The position numbers were made by a program, and so were the translations under genes. Below the pieces are notes generated by a model. That model was not told the origin of the DNA, ran no database searches, and worked only from the letters and a program-made list of their open reading frames with translations. From positions 1 through 24,333 of the forward strand of contig JAEZKY010000060.1 in the NCBI GenBank assembly GCA_023435985.1: DNA of 24,333 nucleotides. The letters are read 5' to 3'. Below, in pieces: positions 24,333 through 24,333 of the stretch (positions within the stretch are counted from its first letter, which is position 1; each line of letters begins with the position of its first letter). This stretch comes from Bacillota bacterium (lineage in GTDB: Bacteria > Bacillota > Clostridia > Clostridiales > Clostridiaceae).

Positions 24333-24333
24333 A

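Overview
The window is strongly AT-rich, has clostridial AGGAGG-type ribosome binding sites, and carries a Csp-type (spore-germination-like) subtilase pair, a GH14 beta-amylase and a putP/amt/topB set of ordinary chromosomal genes. Together these point to a saccharolytic, spore-forming Clostridium sensu stricto of the solvent-producer type (an inference; no rRNA is present). I see no rRNA, tRNA, insertion sequence, phage gene or CRISPR array. It reads as core and niche chromosome rather than a mobile island.

Layout: the 3' end of putP (+) converges on a secreted beta-amylase (-). Next come a calcineurin-like metallophosphoesterase (-), an ammonium transporter (-) with a long structured leader, a DUF4261-like protein (-) and a FAD/Rieske oxidoreductase (-). 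The oxidoreductase is divergent from a short-chain dehydrogenase (+), which converges on topoisomerase III (-). A D-2-hydroxyacid dehydrogenase (-) follows. Then comes a sugar-regulation block, all on -: a LacI-family repressor with its own operator-bearing promoter, a CdaR/PucR-type regulator and an MsmX/UgpC-type sugar ABC ATPase. A PuuD-like class I glutamine amidotransferase hydrolase (+) is divergent from that block and converges on two back-to-back Csp-like subtilases (-). The window closes with an RND efflux permease (-) and the C-terminal part of its HlyD-family adaptor (-), cut by the window edge.

Most transcription units end in recognisable intrinsic terminators, and G-U wobbles often show which strand is the functional one. 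The most interesting non-coding element is the amt leader. Good promoter matches lie upstream of a terminator-like hairpin with a U-tract, about 90 nt before the start codon. An alternative hairpin with an AAUGGC hexaloop competes for the terminator's 5' arm, which suggests attenuation or antitermination control of ammonium uptake. The same Amt protein has Glu in place of the first histidine of the twin-His pore motif. A second possible attenuator-like leader lies upstream of the sugar ATPase gene. The functional themes are carbon acquisition (starch, sugar ATPase, regulators), nitrogen acquisition (proline, ammonium, gamma-glutamyl compounds), sporulation/germination-type proteolysis and drug or envelope efflux.
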